A stretch of 64,000 nt of DNA. Origin: Multifurca ochricompacta. Lineage: Eukaryota; Basidiomycota; Agaricomycetes; Russulales; Russulaceae. This document shows, piece after piece, positions 1-11,460 of the stretch. The notes beneath the pieces were generated by a model. That model ran no database searches. It worked only from the letters and a program-made list of their open reading frames with translations, and was not told the DNA's origin. Within the stretch, counting starts at the first letter, position 1; every line of letters begins with the position of its first letter. The position numbers were made by a program, and so were the translations under genes. The DNA is taken from contig WTXG01000084.1 in assembly GCA_022496185.1 (NCBI GenBank), positions 1 to 64,000 on the forward strand, in the 5' to 3' direction.

Positions 1-18
1 GGGGACGTTTTTAGTACT

Positions 19-1322
19 CTAAAAAACTTCGCTTTTTTGGTGGCGTTCACCAGTGATGTCCCACTTGCCAAAAAGCAAACTAATCGGTGGATGAATGTTT
101 GGTATGGGCAGAAAGATGCAGTGGACCACTCGAATACAGCCATAATCGTCCACTTGCGGTTGTCTGCTTCTGGGAACACAAGCGAACGTGGGCCGTAGAA
201 GACCTATGAAAGGTGTTGACGAGAAACTGATAGAAAGGCGGGCAAAAATGCGAATGTTCGTACCTCATCATCGACCTCGTGCTTCTTCCTGGGTAGACAA
301 TGCATGAATTTCCAGTCGGCATGGGCACCTCCCTCGCGACAAAGGGCTTCCGTCACTGGAAGCCCGCAAAGTCGCGCACGCGTTGTTCGTACTCGGCTTC
401 TTGTCCCATCGAGATCCTGATACGATGTAGGAATCAAAGTTAGTATCACTCTCGGGAGAAGTGAGTTTGAAGCAGACCAGGTATCCGTGACAACGACATC
501 TGCACCTTGGACTGCCTCCCGCGGATTTGTACCCCACCAGATTTTATGGTCACACTTGAGCTCTTTTACCCGATCCATACCGGTTTAGGTGCCTGATATA
601 CGGGCTTTTGTGGAGTCGCAATGCGCAGGCTGTGACCGAGCCGTGGGTAAGTCACTAGCATATCGTGTAATACATTAGCAGAATCGCCGACGTATGCGAC
701 AGTCAACGGCCGCAGTTTTGGAAGCGGCACTGTATGCGCCTTTACGGGAGGTGCGGGTGATGGGGCCGATGAGTCAAAGAGGTGCGCGTGCTCATGAAGT
801 GTGAGAACGTCTGCGAGGACTTGTGTCGGATGCCAAAGAGAAGACAAAGCGTTAAGAACAGGTACAGGAGAGTACTTTGCAAGCTCCTGATGCCCGTTGA
901 TTTGCGTTAGAATCTAGGCACGAGTACTGTTACTTAACACACCTCAATCTCAGAGTGGTCACCGACTCGCGCGAAAATACCTTGGCACATCCCACCGATA
1001 ACACGGGCGGTATCGCGTGGAGTCTCATTGACCCCAAGTTGTATGTCTTCTTTTCCCAGAAATAATGAGCGGCCGCCGAGCAAGAGCGATGCGGTCTCCG
1101 CAGCTACGCGCGTGCGAGTACTGCGCTTGAGAAAAGTAGGGCAATGGACTTGTTGAAGAGAGACTGGGAGGGCATGCGGAGACGGGGTTGCTTCCCTGAA
1201 TTCAACTGTGGTGCGAGCCAAGGCGTTGAGAGCTGCTTGAGATGGTATGCGTGAGAGACAGCACGAAGAATCTGAGGCCCAGATAAATCGGCCAATGTCA
1301 TTAGATGAGGGACGGCCGCCAT
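19..1322 (-). CDS. Ornithine carbamoyltransferase, five exons, three apparent 1-bp deletions
   Basis: Catalyses carbamoyl phosphate + ornithine to citrulline in arginine biosynthesis. Proposed exons: 1322-943, 886-478, 416-264, 203-130 and 79-19, about 359 aa, the usual family length. Visible family motifs: the carbamoyl-phosphate loop [50 protein letters not shown] and the catalytic HCLPR. The last intron (80-129) joins MAVFD to LLFGKWD, a normal OTC end, with stop TAG at 19-21. Three frame breaks each look like one missing base: before KRSTRTR (about 1115), between PVW and DRVKEL (about 575), and between GFQ and VTEAL (about 357). Protein conservation is otherwise strong, so this is either a recent pseudogene or an assembly with homopolymer deletions. 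No clear mitochondrial presequence is seen at the chosen ATG. The divergent neighbour starts at 1631. Confidence 0.88.
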
Positions 1323-1364
1323 GGAATTTTGAAGTCCTGTTCAGATCCAAGTTGAATGGGAGTA

Positions 1365-1371
1365 CGAGTCA
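1365..1371 (-). promoter_or_regulatory. Possible Gcn4/CPC1-type half site (TGACTCG)
   Basis: On the minus strand TGACTCG lies about 43 bases upstream of the ornithine carbamoyltransferase ATG. The fungal general amino-acid control factor (Gcn4/CPC1) prefers TGASTCA, so this is a six-of-seven match. It sits in the region shared with the mannosyltransferase gene. A motif this short occurs by chance often, so the call is weak. Confidence 0.25.
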
Positions 1372-1630
1372 CAGGTTTATTTAGGCGAGCTCGAGTTGTC
1401 AAAGTCAAGTCGAAAAAAGTAAAAATACATGGACCGGGTGTGGCGGGCCGCTGCGGAAGTTCGGTTCGGCCCTGCAAGACAAGAAGCGGCGGTAAGGAGG
1501 ACCTCAACCATTTTATTTTATTCGATTTTATTCGCCTTCTTTCCATAGCCTGCCACCCGCGAGGCTGCCCACTTTCCAAGCACTGAAACGACTCCAGGGT
1601 GGACCTCTTACTGCGCTTGAAGCTGTTAAT

Positions 1631-3499
1631 ATGGCATTTGGTTTTCGCCGTCGCAACCTGACACGTGTTTTTATCATTATTTCTGCCGCCATCCTTATTC
1701 GTCTTGCTACCTCTTCAACATCGTCTTCGTCGAGCAAACCGCATGAAATACAAGGACACGGGGTTCTCGACTTTGTGCATGGATCAGAGAGCGTGTTGGA
1801 CTCCCGACGCTACGCGTTTTTACAGTCACGGGTAGGGCGAGATGAGAGAGGGGATCTTATGAGTGATATAGTGCGCAATGGAGTGGATGATTACTGGGAG
1901 CGCTTTCAGAAACCTTAGTGTGTTCTATTTCACTGCTTCATTATTTTTAATTCAGTTGTACATAGTATTGTCGGCTCGGACACGGCACAAATGGACTCCC
2001 AGAGCGTTGTGAGCTCCATCGAAACACTTCTGTCCTTAAATGGATGGGTCGCCGCTCATTGTCCTACTCTCATTCGCCCATTCGGTCAAAACAGCCACGA
2101 ACATGCGTTCGACGACCTTCTGAGCAAGAACCAGCTCTATTTCGTCGGAATCGTAATCCATTCGGCAGACCACTTCCTCGTTGACCAGCTTGCGGTGATT
2201 GTTCAACTTGCGAAGCGCTTCGGCGCCTCGAGCCTCTTTGTCTCCATGCTCGACTATGACTCGTCTGACTCGACAGCCACGCTCACGGATCTGTCAGAAG
2301 CTGTTCTCACTTTGTTGGGCATTCCTTACAGAATCAGACGTGTTCCTGGAATGACTGCTGATCCGGCAGCGGCATATTACCCCGCAGAAGAGGCTTACAT
2401 GCGCAACCTCGCCCTCGAGCCCCTCAAGGAGTTGTACGAGCGACGCAAGATCAAGTTCTACCGTGTTATCTGGCTAAAAGGGTTCACTTGTCCTAATGAC
2501 ATTCTGGAGACCATTAAAGTCAGCGACGCAAATGATGCCGCCATGGTTTGCGGTATGGACTGGGCGGAGCATAATGGTTTTTTCATCTTCTCCGATCGGT
2601 ATGTAGTTTATACTAGCTTCTTGTGGACTCTTGCCTACGCGCTCTTAGGTGGCGCACTCGGGATATCAATGGTGATCAATTTCGGCAGTCAAAATCTTCC
2701 TCAAAACCCGACGCTGTTCCTCCGCGGGACAGGGTCGGCTCTTCCCGCTATTCGCAGCACTTGCCTTTTCAAGTGTTCTGTTGCGAGTCCGGGACTCATG
2801 TCGTCGATCCTGCTCAGTCATATTACAAAGGAATCTCGTACCGTGCGGGCACAGATTTTCACAATGTGTCCACCACGGAGACCTTGCCGGAAAGAGCACC
2901 AGATGCACCGTGCTTAGATAGTAGCCAGGCCTGGTTTTGCAGAGACCTATGGCTTCAAAAGGCCCGGGAGGGTGTCCAGGAGATGGACGCGAGCAACTCC
3001 GTCGCTCGTCGTAAGCGAGCTCTGGAGGAGGAGGATGTCGTCAAGGAGGAGGTCGTTCACCGTGTGCCAAATGATGCCGATCCTGACGCTAATGCGGGTT
3101 CTGACTACGATGCGATGCCCGATTCGGATGTGCCAGTTGAGGATCTATCGACGACAACACGTCTGTCAATCCCCAACTCCCTTTTTCGGTCTGCTCGGAT
3201 CCTTGTCAACCCTCGCTGTGTGACGACATATGCGGGTGTTAGTCATACCCAATTAGCATTAGACCTTTTTGGTGCGGAGGGTGAGGATCATGGTCTAAGA
3301 GGGGCAGGGAGGTATGTTTTGGATGACTGGGAAGGTGCACCTGAAAGCTTCGTTTGCCAGGAGCAAAGGTAAGCAGAAATACATTACTGATACCGAGCAC
3401 TTTTAACGTATGTGTAGGCAAACGGGTGGCCGGAAAGCTACAAAGACCCAGCGTAGGCTAGGGTACTCTATTCATGAGGACTTGCAGAGATATCTCTAA
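1631..3499 (+). CDS. GT69 family mannosyltransferase (CAP59/CMT1-like), type II membrane protein
   Basis: Cryptococcal CMT1/CAP59-type glycosyltransferases (GT69) are Golgi enzymes; CMT1 makes alpha-1,3-mannosyl linkages. Exons 1631-1917, 1966-2598, 2649-3368 and 3418-3499 join in frame across three GT-AG introns of 48-50 bp. The N-terminus has a basic stretch (FRRRNLTR) followed by one hydrophobic anchor and a Ser-rich stem, typical of a type II Golgi protein. Family motifs follow: HSADHFLVDQLAV, SMLDYDSSDST (acidic nucleotide-sugar region), IPYRIRRVPGM, VIWLKGFTCPNDI, CGMDWAEHNGFF, DRWRTRDINGDQFRQSK and PFQVFCCESG. The C-terminal part holds an acidic low-complexity insert, then ARILVNPRCVTTYAGVSHT and a basic tail. 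No frame break was found. The in-vivo acceptor cannot be told from sequence. Confidence 0.88.
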
Positions 3500-3950
3500 C
3501 GGTATCTGTCTGTCGGATTACAGTTGATATCGAAGACTGCTTATATGCCTGGTGTGATGGACCTTTTTGTGTCCCAGTTAACTTGGGTCCATATCATCAC
3601 AATCGACTTGGTCTGTGCTGGTGCATGGACCAATACTCTAGATCCCAAGTAGAGTTGGGTATCTTGTAATGCACTATACATTAATCATAACCAAAATAGT
3701 ACTTGTCATGCCTGTACCTTGTCAAGTATCTTGGAAATCAGGTGTCTTGAGGATCTTGGGTTCTAATTAGTGATTGTGTTACGGATGTTTGTGATACATG
3801 CCTCTGCAGCGTCCTCAACACCCTCTCTGTTCCACGTTGTTCTGTTATTGTTACATCTGTTACACTTCACTGTGATGTCATTGTATACTACCCTTTCTTT
3901 TCTCTTTTTCTACTCCACATTCTCCACTTGTCTCAATGTCCATAGCAGCA
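3500..3950. other. Intergenic stretch, no gene seen
   Basis: AT-rich sequence between the mannosyltransferase stop codon and the target-site duplication of the hAT element. I see no coding pattern, RNA gene or repeat. It probably holds the transcript end of the mannosyltransferase gene. Confidence 0.6.
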
Positions 3951-3958
3951 TCTTCAAC

Positions 3959-6900
3959 TAGGGCTGCGCACCGTACCCGTACCTCACGGTATGGACGGGT
4001 CCGTAGTACGGTTGCCGTACCCGTGCCGTACCGAGCTTAAGTCAATGTCGAGACGGACGGTGGACGGGTACGGAAAATGCCGTCCAAACCGTCAAAAAGA
4101 CAGCCGTAGACGGCATTAGACGGCATGGACGGCATTGACTGAATGAACTTTAATCTTGTCATTAAGCCACCAAAACTCCCCCACTATAGTATCTTTACCT
4201 ATTTAGATAGCAGATAAGCGTTAGCTAAATATGGTAAAAATATGAGATAAGATTAATTAACTAATACTCAATGTGGTCAAAGCTGAAGTGAATGTGTACA
4301 GAGTAGCAACCTTTTATACTGCTCAGAGGAGCACAACAATAAGTAGAATAAATATAGTTATTTAAATGTGACAAGACAGAAAGAATGCGTTGTGTGCAAT
4401 GTCTCTGAATCAATTATCTGACGCACTTTAGATTATCTTATCATAATCATAAGATCAGGAGCCCTCACTACTGGCCCATCTCAACAACAGGTATGCTTCC
4501 ATTTTTCAAGAAGTAACTATTATTAAAATTTAATCCAAATAACAAGAACAATGCTCAATTTTCTTCTGTTGATTGCTGGGAAATGAGGGTGAGATTGCTG
4601 CATTAAGGAGGCCCCATGATGCAATAAATAGACCCTCAATCCATGTGGAGTCTTACAACTTTGCCTTACCATGACAGATCAGCCCGCCCAAGGACCAGAA
4701 GGTCAACAGCTTGATGCATCGAAAATCCCCAAACCTATTTGACCATGTTCCCACATAAACCAAGGTAAGTAGTTCATTCAAGTGTAATTTGAGTGCGGCT
4801 ATGAAATACTTACTCATCCTTCCAGGTCAATGTTCTCGCCTGGTCTGAACCACTGCAGGTACACGATTAGCCGCAGCTATTGCTGTGGAGAAGCTTGATG
4901 AATTTGGGAATCTTGTCCCATTGTCCCACTGGCACCTTGCACACACCCCCAAACACAAGACCCCTGTAAAGCGCAAGCAAGCTGTCATGAATGATGTCAA
5001 TAGTGATGTAGATGATGCTGACTTTAGTGCTTCTTCTGCTGAGGATGGATCAGATGATCCTAGCAATGCCATGGAAATAAGTAATGAAGAGGTATGAAAT
5101 ATCTTAATGTGATTCCATGGTCAGGTGAATTAACAATTTGTAGCTAGCTGATATGTTACCCTCAAAAACCATACCAGAGGTCAGCAACAAAAAGGGCCAC
5201 GTGCGCGTCCTAAAATCAAAGATAAAGACGAACCCAACTCCTGCACTCCCAAGGAAGAAGGCTAGGACTTGTTCTGTTGAGGTCGAGGAGATTGAAGATG
5301 AAGATACCCCCCACCGGACTGCAGAAACGCATACAAGCATCCTTCCAACAAGCTCATTTGGAAATGCTCACCCCAAAAAGGCAAGTTTTGCCTTGTGTTT
5401 CTCACATCTTTGTCTCATTTTGGGTTTTTATAGAAGGCTGGAAATATAAGGAATCCAATATATTTATTCTACGAAGTCGTCACCAATGGGCCATGCAGTA
5501 CCCCAGGAGAAGATGGTGATATACATTATCGTTGCCTTCATGGCGCTCATAAGGTTTGTACTATCAAGAAGACAATGAAATCTAATCTAAACGGTGCGTT
5601 ATCTTATCATTTTTTTGTTTATCATTCCTGATGGATGATGCTTCCCTTAGTACTCATAAATAATCTCCGCGTCCATGTTAAGCTGATGTATCAACTCTAT
5701 TACATCCTTAAGAATCGTGATGAGCCCCCAACACCTGATGAGATTGCTATCACATCTGGACTAAAGAAACTTGATGGACGCACTGAAGCTGAATACATAA
5801 AGAAGCTTGGGCAATCATCTGAAAACATCAAGAAAGCCTTTGAAGACCAGAAAGCCTGCGCCACTGTAAGTAATGTTAGCTTCTCAAACATCTGGATGTC
5901 ACAAAGCAATGATCAGGTTCCATGGGATCAAGAAACATTTGAACAGCTCCTCACTGAGTGGATTGTTGCCTGCGACCAGCCGTTTGATGAGGTTGAGAAA
6001 CCTGAATTCATCAAGATGATGGATTTTACACACCACAATGGTGGTCCATTGGATATTCCGAAACGTGATGGGATCAAGCGGCGTGTTGTGAAGATGGGTG
6101 AGGAAACAATCAAAAGTATTCACAAAATGTTCTCAGTAAGCATTATCTTATTTTCTTCATATCACATATTTATCCATATGAGCAGAATCTCGAGGGGAAG
6201 GTGTGCTTGTCACTGGATGCATGGACATCAAGCAATCAGTATGCGTTTTTGGCGATTGTTGCACACTATGTGACCAATGATGGGCAACTTGGTTCGTGCT
6301 CTTCCCTTCATTCAACTGGCATAATCTTATTATCCCCTTCCAGAGGAGTTGCTGATTGACTTCCAAGAACTTACTGGGGAGCATTCAGGAGAGAATATGG
6401 CAGAGGCAGTTTGGGCTACACTAGAGTTATACAGTCTCATTGGAAAGGTGAGTTTCCCATCCTCAGCCTAGAAATGTGTTTCTAATCCATTTCAGATTAT
6501 TGCCCTTGTAATGGATAATGCTAGCAACAACAACACCCTAGTTAAATCACTGGAATGGCGATGCCAACAACGAGGGATACCATTCTTGGCACAAGATGCA
6601 CAGTTGCATTGCATGCCTCATACAATTCACTTGGCTGCTATCAAGGTATTACATAAAATTATATTTATTTCTGTCATCACATCTAATCTTTAAATATCAG
6701 CTTCTTGAAGGCGTAGGAGCGATCTCAAAGGCTGAAGGGAAAAAAGCCACCATGCATAGCGGCAACTACCAAGACAATGTTACGATCCCTCTCTCACATG
6801 AACACGACAATGACGCAGCGGGTGATGGCGAGGATGATGAGAATGTCATAGACATACCAGACACAGATTCTGATACAGCTGACGTTGATGCGGCTGACAG

Positions 6901-8921
6901 CGTACTGCCTGCTATTGAAAGGGTAAGCAATGGGTCCATTCTTCACCAATTAAACTGAAACATTCTGGTCAGCTTCGGAAAATCATCAAGGCTGTCCATT
7001 CAAGCCCCCAACGTCGTCAATCTTGGGCTCGTGAGATTCAATTTGTGCAACTTGAAGGAGGCAGGATGTTAGATGACTGCAGTACACCACTTGTACTCAT
7101 TCTTGATGTGAGAACCCGATGGTCATCAACACATCAAATGCTTCGTGAGTTATCATGGTTACTTGTATGAGGTTTCTTACTGGCATGTTATAGGGCGCGC
7201 CCTTGATTATCGCAAAACGATCGACTCCTATGTATCTCGAAACAAGGATCTCCATGCCCTTGAACTCAGTAACACTGACTGGGAATCTATTGCTCTTGTG
7301 ACATCCTGGCTGAAATCATTTCGAGCTGCTACTACTGAGATGTCTGCCACAAAAATACCAATGCTTTCAATGACCCATGCCATATTTCAAGGCTTACAAG
7401 ATGATATCAGGAATACTCTTCGCAACCTTCCTGACTCAGTGTCACCTCGAATCAAACTTGGTCTCACAGACGCACACCGGAAGCTTAGTGACTATTACTA
7501 CCGGTATGATGCGTCTCCCTTCTACACTTGGGCTGCATGTGCGTCAATGATTATTTTAAATTGGTCACTCACTAACTGTATATCCCACTAGTGCTTGATC
7601 CATGAATCTCATATGAGGGCATGAAGGTGGATTATGATGACGATCCAGCGCTCTCTGATCATCTTGAACATTCCAAGTCAAGCCTCTTCAATTACTTCAA
7701 CAGAAATTATGTGAAGGCAGATGATCGTACATTGTCTTCAGCATCATCTTTGCCTGTCACATCGCGGCCTATTTTGGGATCACCTCAGAAATCCTTTGCT
7801 GCTCGGTATCGCAGAAAAGAGAAGAGCTCTATCAACGAACTCGAAGAATATTTCAAACTCCCTGCTGAAGATTTGATACTTGTAATCCAATTCATTGGTG
7901 GATGGGTCGACGTGCGCAGTTCCCAAACCTCTTTCGTTTGGCTCGTGACATTCTATGCATTCCTGGTAAGTAAATTTAATTTAATGATAGTCATCTTCTT
8001 ATTAATGGACTGAACCTGACATAGGCTCTGCTGTTGCCGTTGAGAGAATATTCTCTGGTGGACGTGACACGATCTCCCTCCATCGCGCCAGTCTCAATGC
8101 GAATACCATTTGCACTCTGATGCTTGTCAAAAAGCAGTTGCATCTTGCACACATGCAAGCTGATATTGCACTGGGCCGTTCAGCTGTCAATTAACCTAGA
8201 TATGATGCTTTTTTATGCCTTAATGTAATTGTGATCGCATTTAGATAACATAATTGATGAAATCAAAACGCATCTCACATTTAATTAGATACTGAGTATA
8301 TACATCTCAGATCGATCATGTGATCAAATCACATTCATTAACAAGCGAGACATTTACTTTAATTTAGTAGCAATACTATAGTACATCTAAATTGTATATA
8401 AAGCCACTAAATCTGCTATAGATAAAGCAGTTGCTATCACATTATCGCGAGAATCTAAGTCTCTAAGCTAACAAGGTGAAATAGATAGTATTATCGCAGT
8501 ATCTAAAATATAAGCCTGCGCCATGCCTGTTTCTACACTATAGCATAAACTACATAAAAGGGGCTGTAGAATAGCCCTGATAAATTATCCTGTTTGAGAA
8601 ACATCCCGTCCATCACTTCATTGCTCTAAAACTCTTGCTCACGCTACCGCTCGACTCTATATTCTCTCTAGAATACTCCCAAGAATACACCTATTAATTG
8701 CTTTATCACTCTAAGCTTCTTGTTCATGCTGCCCTGCTCAACTTTATTTTCTCTAGTACTACCGTCTACTACCATATACCGTAAACAGCCGTACCCGTAC
8801 CCATACTGTACCTGTCAGCAATCCAGTGAGTACAAAAAATGGATGGTGGACGGTCAGCCGTACCGTCTTATTACCGTCAAATGGACGGCCGTCACTGTAA
8901 AACGGACGGTGCGCAGCCCTA
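3959..8921 (+). mobile_element. hAT superfamily DNA transposon, complete, 8-bp target duplication
   Basis: The element begins TAGGGCTGCGCACCG and ends with the inverted form CGGACGGTGCGCAGCCCTA. The 8-bp direct repeat TCTTCAAC flanks it exactly (3951-3958 and 8922-8929), the length made by hAT transposases. Both subterminal regions are packed with short CCGTACCCG / GGACGG motifs in both orientations (about 3967-4135 and 8765-8910), as expected for transposase binding sites. A split transposase gene lies between, with BED-like, RNase-H-like and C-terminal dimerisation parts. At 4963 bp, with both ends and TSD intact, this looks like an autonomous or recently autonomous copy. Confidence 0.9.
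4671..8194 (+). CDS. hAT transposase, multi-exon, near-complete
   Basis: Cuts and re-inserts the surrounding hAT element. Coding segments fit together over several short introns. An acidic/basic N-terminal part (about 4880-5400) is followed by a BED-like finger (NPIYLFYEVVTNGP, then YRCLHGAHKVC, about 5450-5590). Next come a helical linker (5690-6130) and the RNase-H-like core: SLDAWTSSNQYAF (about 6205-6250) with the first acidic residue, then VMDNASNN (about 6507-6530) with the second. The hAT C-terminal dimerisation block is GSAVAVERIFSGGRDTIS (about 8028-8083), ending at TAA 8192-8194. The start is uncertain: ATG 4671 is a guess, the first exon has an in-frame stop, and a possible 1-bp break lies near 4857. 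The rest reads well, so activity is possible but not shown. Confidence 0.75.
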
Positions 8922-9194
8922 TCTTCAACATGTATGATGTCACTGCTACATATGTCATTCCTATCTTGTCTCATCTATTTAAGCTGCCACAGTCAAACTT
9001 GTATTCTACAATTTTGAGCTCTTGTACATACAAGTTCCTAGACACTCAGGAATCCATTGCTTTGACATCTAATCACCTGAACTTCATTGATAAGATATTG
9101 ACACTGACCTTGAATGTAACATTAGCTTGAAACTTCCCAGACACCCTGACAGAAACAACAACCCCAACAGCTTTGGTTGTTTGGTTAAGTCTGC

Positions 9195-9342
9195 ACACCA
9201 TCAATGGGTATGCAGAGGAGATGGGATGAGTCAAAGTCACAAGAGCTGCCCCTTATGACAATCTTAAGTGGAAGAGTGCCAGAAGTACTGAGAGAACTAG
9301 GTCAAAGATTCAAGGGACTTGTCCAAAAGACAAACACTGATG
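9195..9342 (-). repeat. Degenerate fragment of a gypsy LTR (Gypsy-C-like)
   Basis: The run GATGAGTCAAAGTCACAAG followed by GCC...AGAAGTACTGAGAGA and CAAACACTGATGTA parallels the inverted Gypsy-C LTR at 13560-13680, with many substitutions. It stops at the TA where the small Tc1-like MITE is inserted. Its outer limits are unclear. Confidence 0.5.
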
Positions 9343-9344
9343 TA

Positions 9345-9559
9345 CAGTGACTCAAAAAACCCTTTCAATGTTGTTAGCTTTGAGAAAGAATGATTTTTAC
9401 CTCATTGGATAAATTTGCTAAAATTATGAAATATTTGTGGTAGGTGGCCTACCATGTGGACATTATGTAATAAATTGCACATTACATAATCATTATTTTG
9501 GACAAGATAAAAATACTTTGGTGGAGACACCTCATTGAAAGGGTTTTTTGCTGATACTG
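9345..9559. mobile_element. Tc1/mariner-type MITE, 215 bp
   Basis: Terminal inverted repeats of about 26 bp start CAGTGACTCAAAAAACCC at the left and read CAGTATCAGCAAAAAACCC inverted at the right. The element is flanked by TA (9343-9344 and 9560-9561), the Tc1/mariner target. There is no coding capacity. The CAGT start matches the two larger Tc1-like elements in this window, but the TIR sequence differs. Confidence 0.75.
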
Positions 9560-9561
9560 TA

Positions 9562-10372
9562 AATCCACTACATCAGGAAAATGACATTTGCTAGAATGAC
9601 TAGAATGGCTAGAATGACTAGAATGGCTAGGGCACCAGATTGTATATACTATATGTGGGAATAGCAGCATGCATGCAGCATGAATCGATACTGGAGATGC
9701 CAGGCCAGACAAACTATCATACTTCCAATACACATATTCTAATAAGGCAGACTACCACATAGTTTAGAACCAATCATGAGTCTGTGAAATTTAATGGTAA
9801 TGGATTACTACCATAAATTTGCATGAGATGTGCTGCTCATAAGAATGCACCCAGATGTGCAACAGTCTGAATGGCCACAAATTTATTGAGACAGGCCAGT
9901 AGCTACCACATTCATGGGACTGGACAGCCAGGCTCGATTAGATCATTCAAAGTGAGTCAGATAACCAATTCAGAGACAATTACACACTGCATGCACAATA
10001 TTTTCCTTCAAATCTTGTCACAAGTAAATAGTATTATTTTTTCTCTCTTTATTTCACACTTTTTTTTTAGTTTTAAAGGACTATTTTCTGTAAGCATTCA
10101 CTTCAGTTTTGACAACATTGACATCACTTTATCTTATCTGCTATCTGCTACCTGCCGGTTTGGTTTGTCATTGAGTGTGAGTGTGGGAACTACATTTTCC
10201 ACACCGCACGCACAATTCTCACTCCACACTCCAATCAAAAAGCTGTCTTCCCCACATCATCTTCACATTTATCTTTCTCCTTTTCCCTCTCACAATCTCC
10301 CTCTCCCTCTCCCTCCCTCTCTCTCTTTGTGGCCAAATTACTCATGCTCACTATGTCACTTCCTTCCATGAC
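9562..10372. other. Non-coding stretch left of Gypsy-B, low-complexity CT run
   Basis: AT-rich DNA with a tandem CTAGAATGA/GGCTAGAATG motif near 9593-9630 and a (CTCCCT)n-like pyrimidine tract at about 10300-10326. The longest open frame (9871-10371) has no family resemblance and low complexity, so I do not call a gene. Confidence 0.5.
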
Positions 10373-10962
10373 TGTTATGACCCCTGCCTAGCGACCCACT
10401 TTTCTTCACGATCCCCAGTGACAATCCTGCCCATCCCCCTACTCTACATTTCTTGATCATGTCTCCTTCCTGGGACCCATCACGTGCTCTGCTTCCCTCC
10501 CCATGATTGCCTTTGTCTTTGTTTGTATTACTGTGCTCATGCTTGGTCCCTTATCTGTTATCTTTTATCTCTTATCTCTATGACCGGACACTTACTTAAT
10601 TCCCTATCAGAAGCCAGGCTTTACGCCCTCTGCTTTCGTATATTTGGGCCCACATGACTCTCTGTTATCTTATCTTTAGACGCTCACTTGATTACGTATA
10701 TAAGTCCACTGTAACTACATTGTAGACCTCAGACTCGACTTATTGAATACATTGGTGCTTGTCTTCTGGACTTCCCTTTGAATGCTTTGACTTGATCATC
10801 TCAGTACTTCTGGTACTTCCTGCTCAACATTGTCTTAGAGTACAGCCTCTTTGACTTTGACTCTTCCCGTACAAACTCCAAGAAGCCCCATTGGTTTCTT
10901 ACCCGATAACGAATGAACGCTGTCACACAAGTTGTGTGGAACATCCCGCACCAGACGTAACA
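10373..10962 (+). repeat. Gypsy-B 5' LTR
   Basis: Begins TGTTATGACCCCTGCC and ends CGTAACA. It carries TATATAAG at 10697-10704, and about 34 bases later the run AGACTCGACTT (10731-10741), which is complementary, with one G-U pair, to the primer site just after the LTR. Confidence 0.88.
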
Positions 10963-10975
10963 TCAAGTTGAGTCT
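10963..10975 (+). promoter_or_regulatory. Gypsy-B primer-binding site, self-priming type
   Basis: TCAAGTTGAGTCT directly follows the 5' LTR. It pairs over 11 bases (one G-U) with AGACTCGACTT in the same LTR, located where transcription should begin relative to the TATA box. This is the Tf1 arrangement and shows no match to a tRNA 3' end. Confidence 0.7.
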
Positions 10976-11147
10976 CCTCCCAACGTGGCTTCGTCCAGCC
11001 GCAGTCAGACCCTGTTCAAAGAAGAGCTCATCAAATGCAGAGACGAGAATAATCTTTCACAACAGACATGTTGACACAAGTGTAGTGCCGCACGATGCAA
11101 CTCTCACATGACCTTGGTATATAAGGTTATGCTCCATGTAGAACCCA

Positions 11148-11222
11148 GGCCGTGTAGCTCAGTGGTTAGAGCGCCGGACCCGGATTGTCCAGAGGTCTTG
11201 GGTTCAATCCCCAACGTGGCCA
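11148..11222 (+). other. tRNA-like segment in TRIM LTR 1 (A box and B box)
   Basis: A 75-nt segment with the layout of a tRNA. A 7-bp acceptor stem (GGCCGTG with CGTGGCC, two G-U pairs) is followed by TA, a D arm GCTC/GAGC and a perfect T arm TTGGG/CCCAA around TTCAATC. The A box is TAGCTCAGTGG and the B box GGTTCAATCCC. The anticodon stem is poor (four of five pairs at best, loop without U33), so it is unlikely to be a working tRNA. It looks like a tRNA-derived Pol III promoter carried in an LTR. Confidence 0.6.
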
Positions 11223-11290
11223 ATCCTTTTCTAGAGTGTGGGTTAGGATCTTGCTTAAGGTCCCTTTGCCGGAGTGCATGTGGGCCAACA

Positions 11291-11302
11291 TGGTAGCAGC
11301 AC
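11291..11302 (+). promoter_or_regulatory. TRIM primer-binding site, initiator tRNA-Met type
   Basis: TGGTAGCAGCAC starts at the first base after LTR 1. TGGTAGC plus a G/C-rich continuation is the complement of the 3' end of fungal initiator tRNA-Met (compare TGGTAGCGCC in Ty1). Unlike the gypsy elements here, no self-complementary run was found in the TRIM LTR. Confidence 0.6.
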
Positions 11303-11460
11303 ATCATCTACTCTGTGCCTTTGACCCCCTAGAAAGGAAATTGGGAGAGTTTGCATGCACGGTTGCATGTGCGTGGGGGCGTGTTGACACAAGTGTAGTG
11401 CTGCATGATGCAACTCTCACATGACCTTGGTATATAAGGTTATGCTCCATGTAGAACCCA

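Noticed and set aside
9593..9630. CRISPR-like short repeats (CTAGAATGA/GGCTAGAATG)
   Set aside because: Head-to-tail short tandem motif without spacers in a eukaryotic context.
9871..10371. 166-aa ORF
   Set aside because: Low-complexity pyrimidine-rich translation, no domain, no partner copy.
11148..11222. A working tRNA gene
   Set aside because: The anticodon stem is imperfect and the loop lacks U33. The block lies inside both LTRs of a TRIM, so I describe it as tRNA-like only.
11108..11424. Short ORFs in the TRIM on both strands
   Set aside because: They occur twice because the LTR is duplicated and translate through the tRNA-like block; the element has no real coding capacity.
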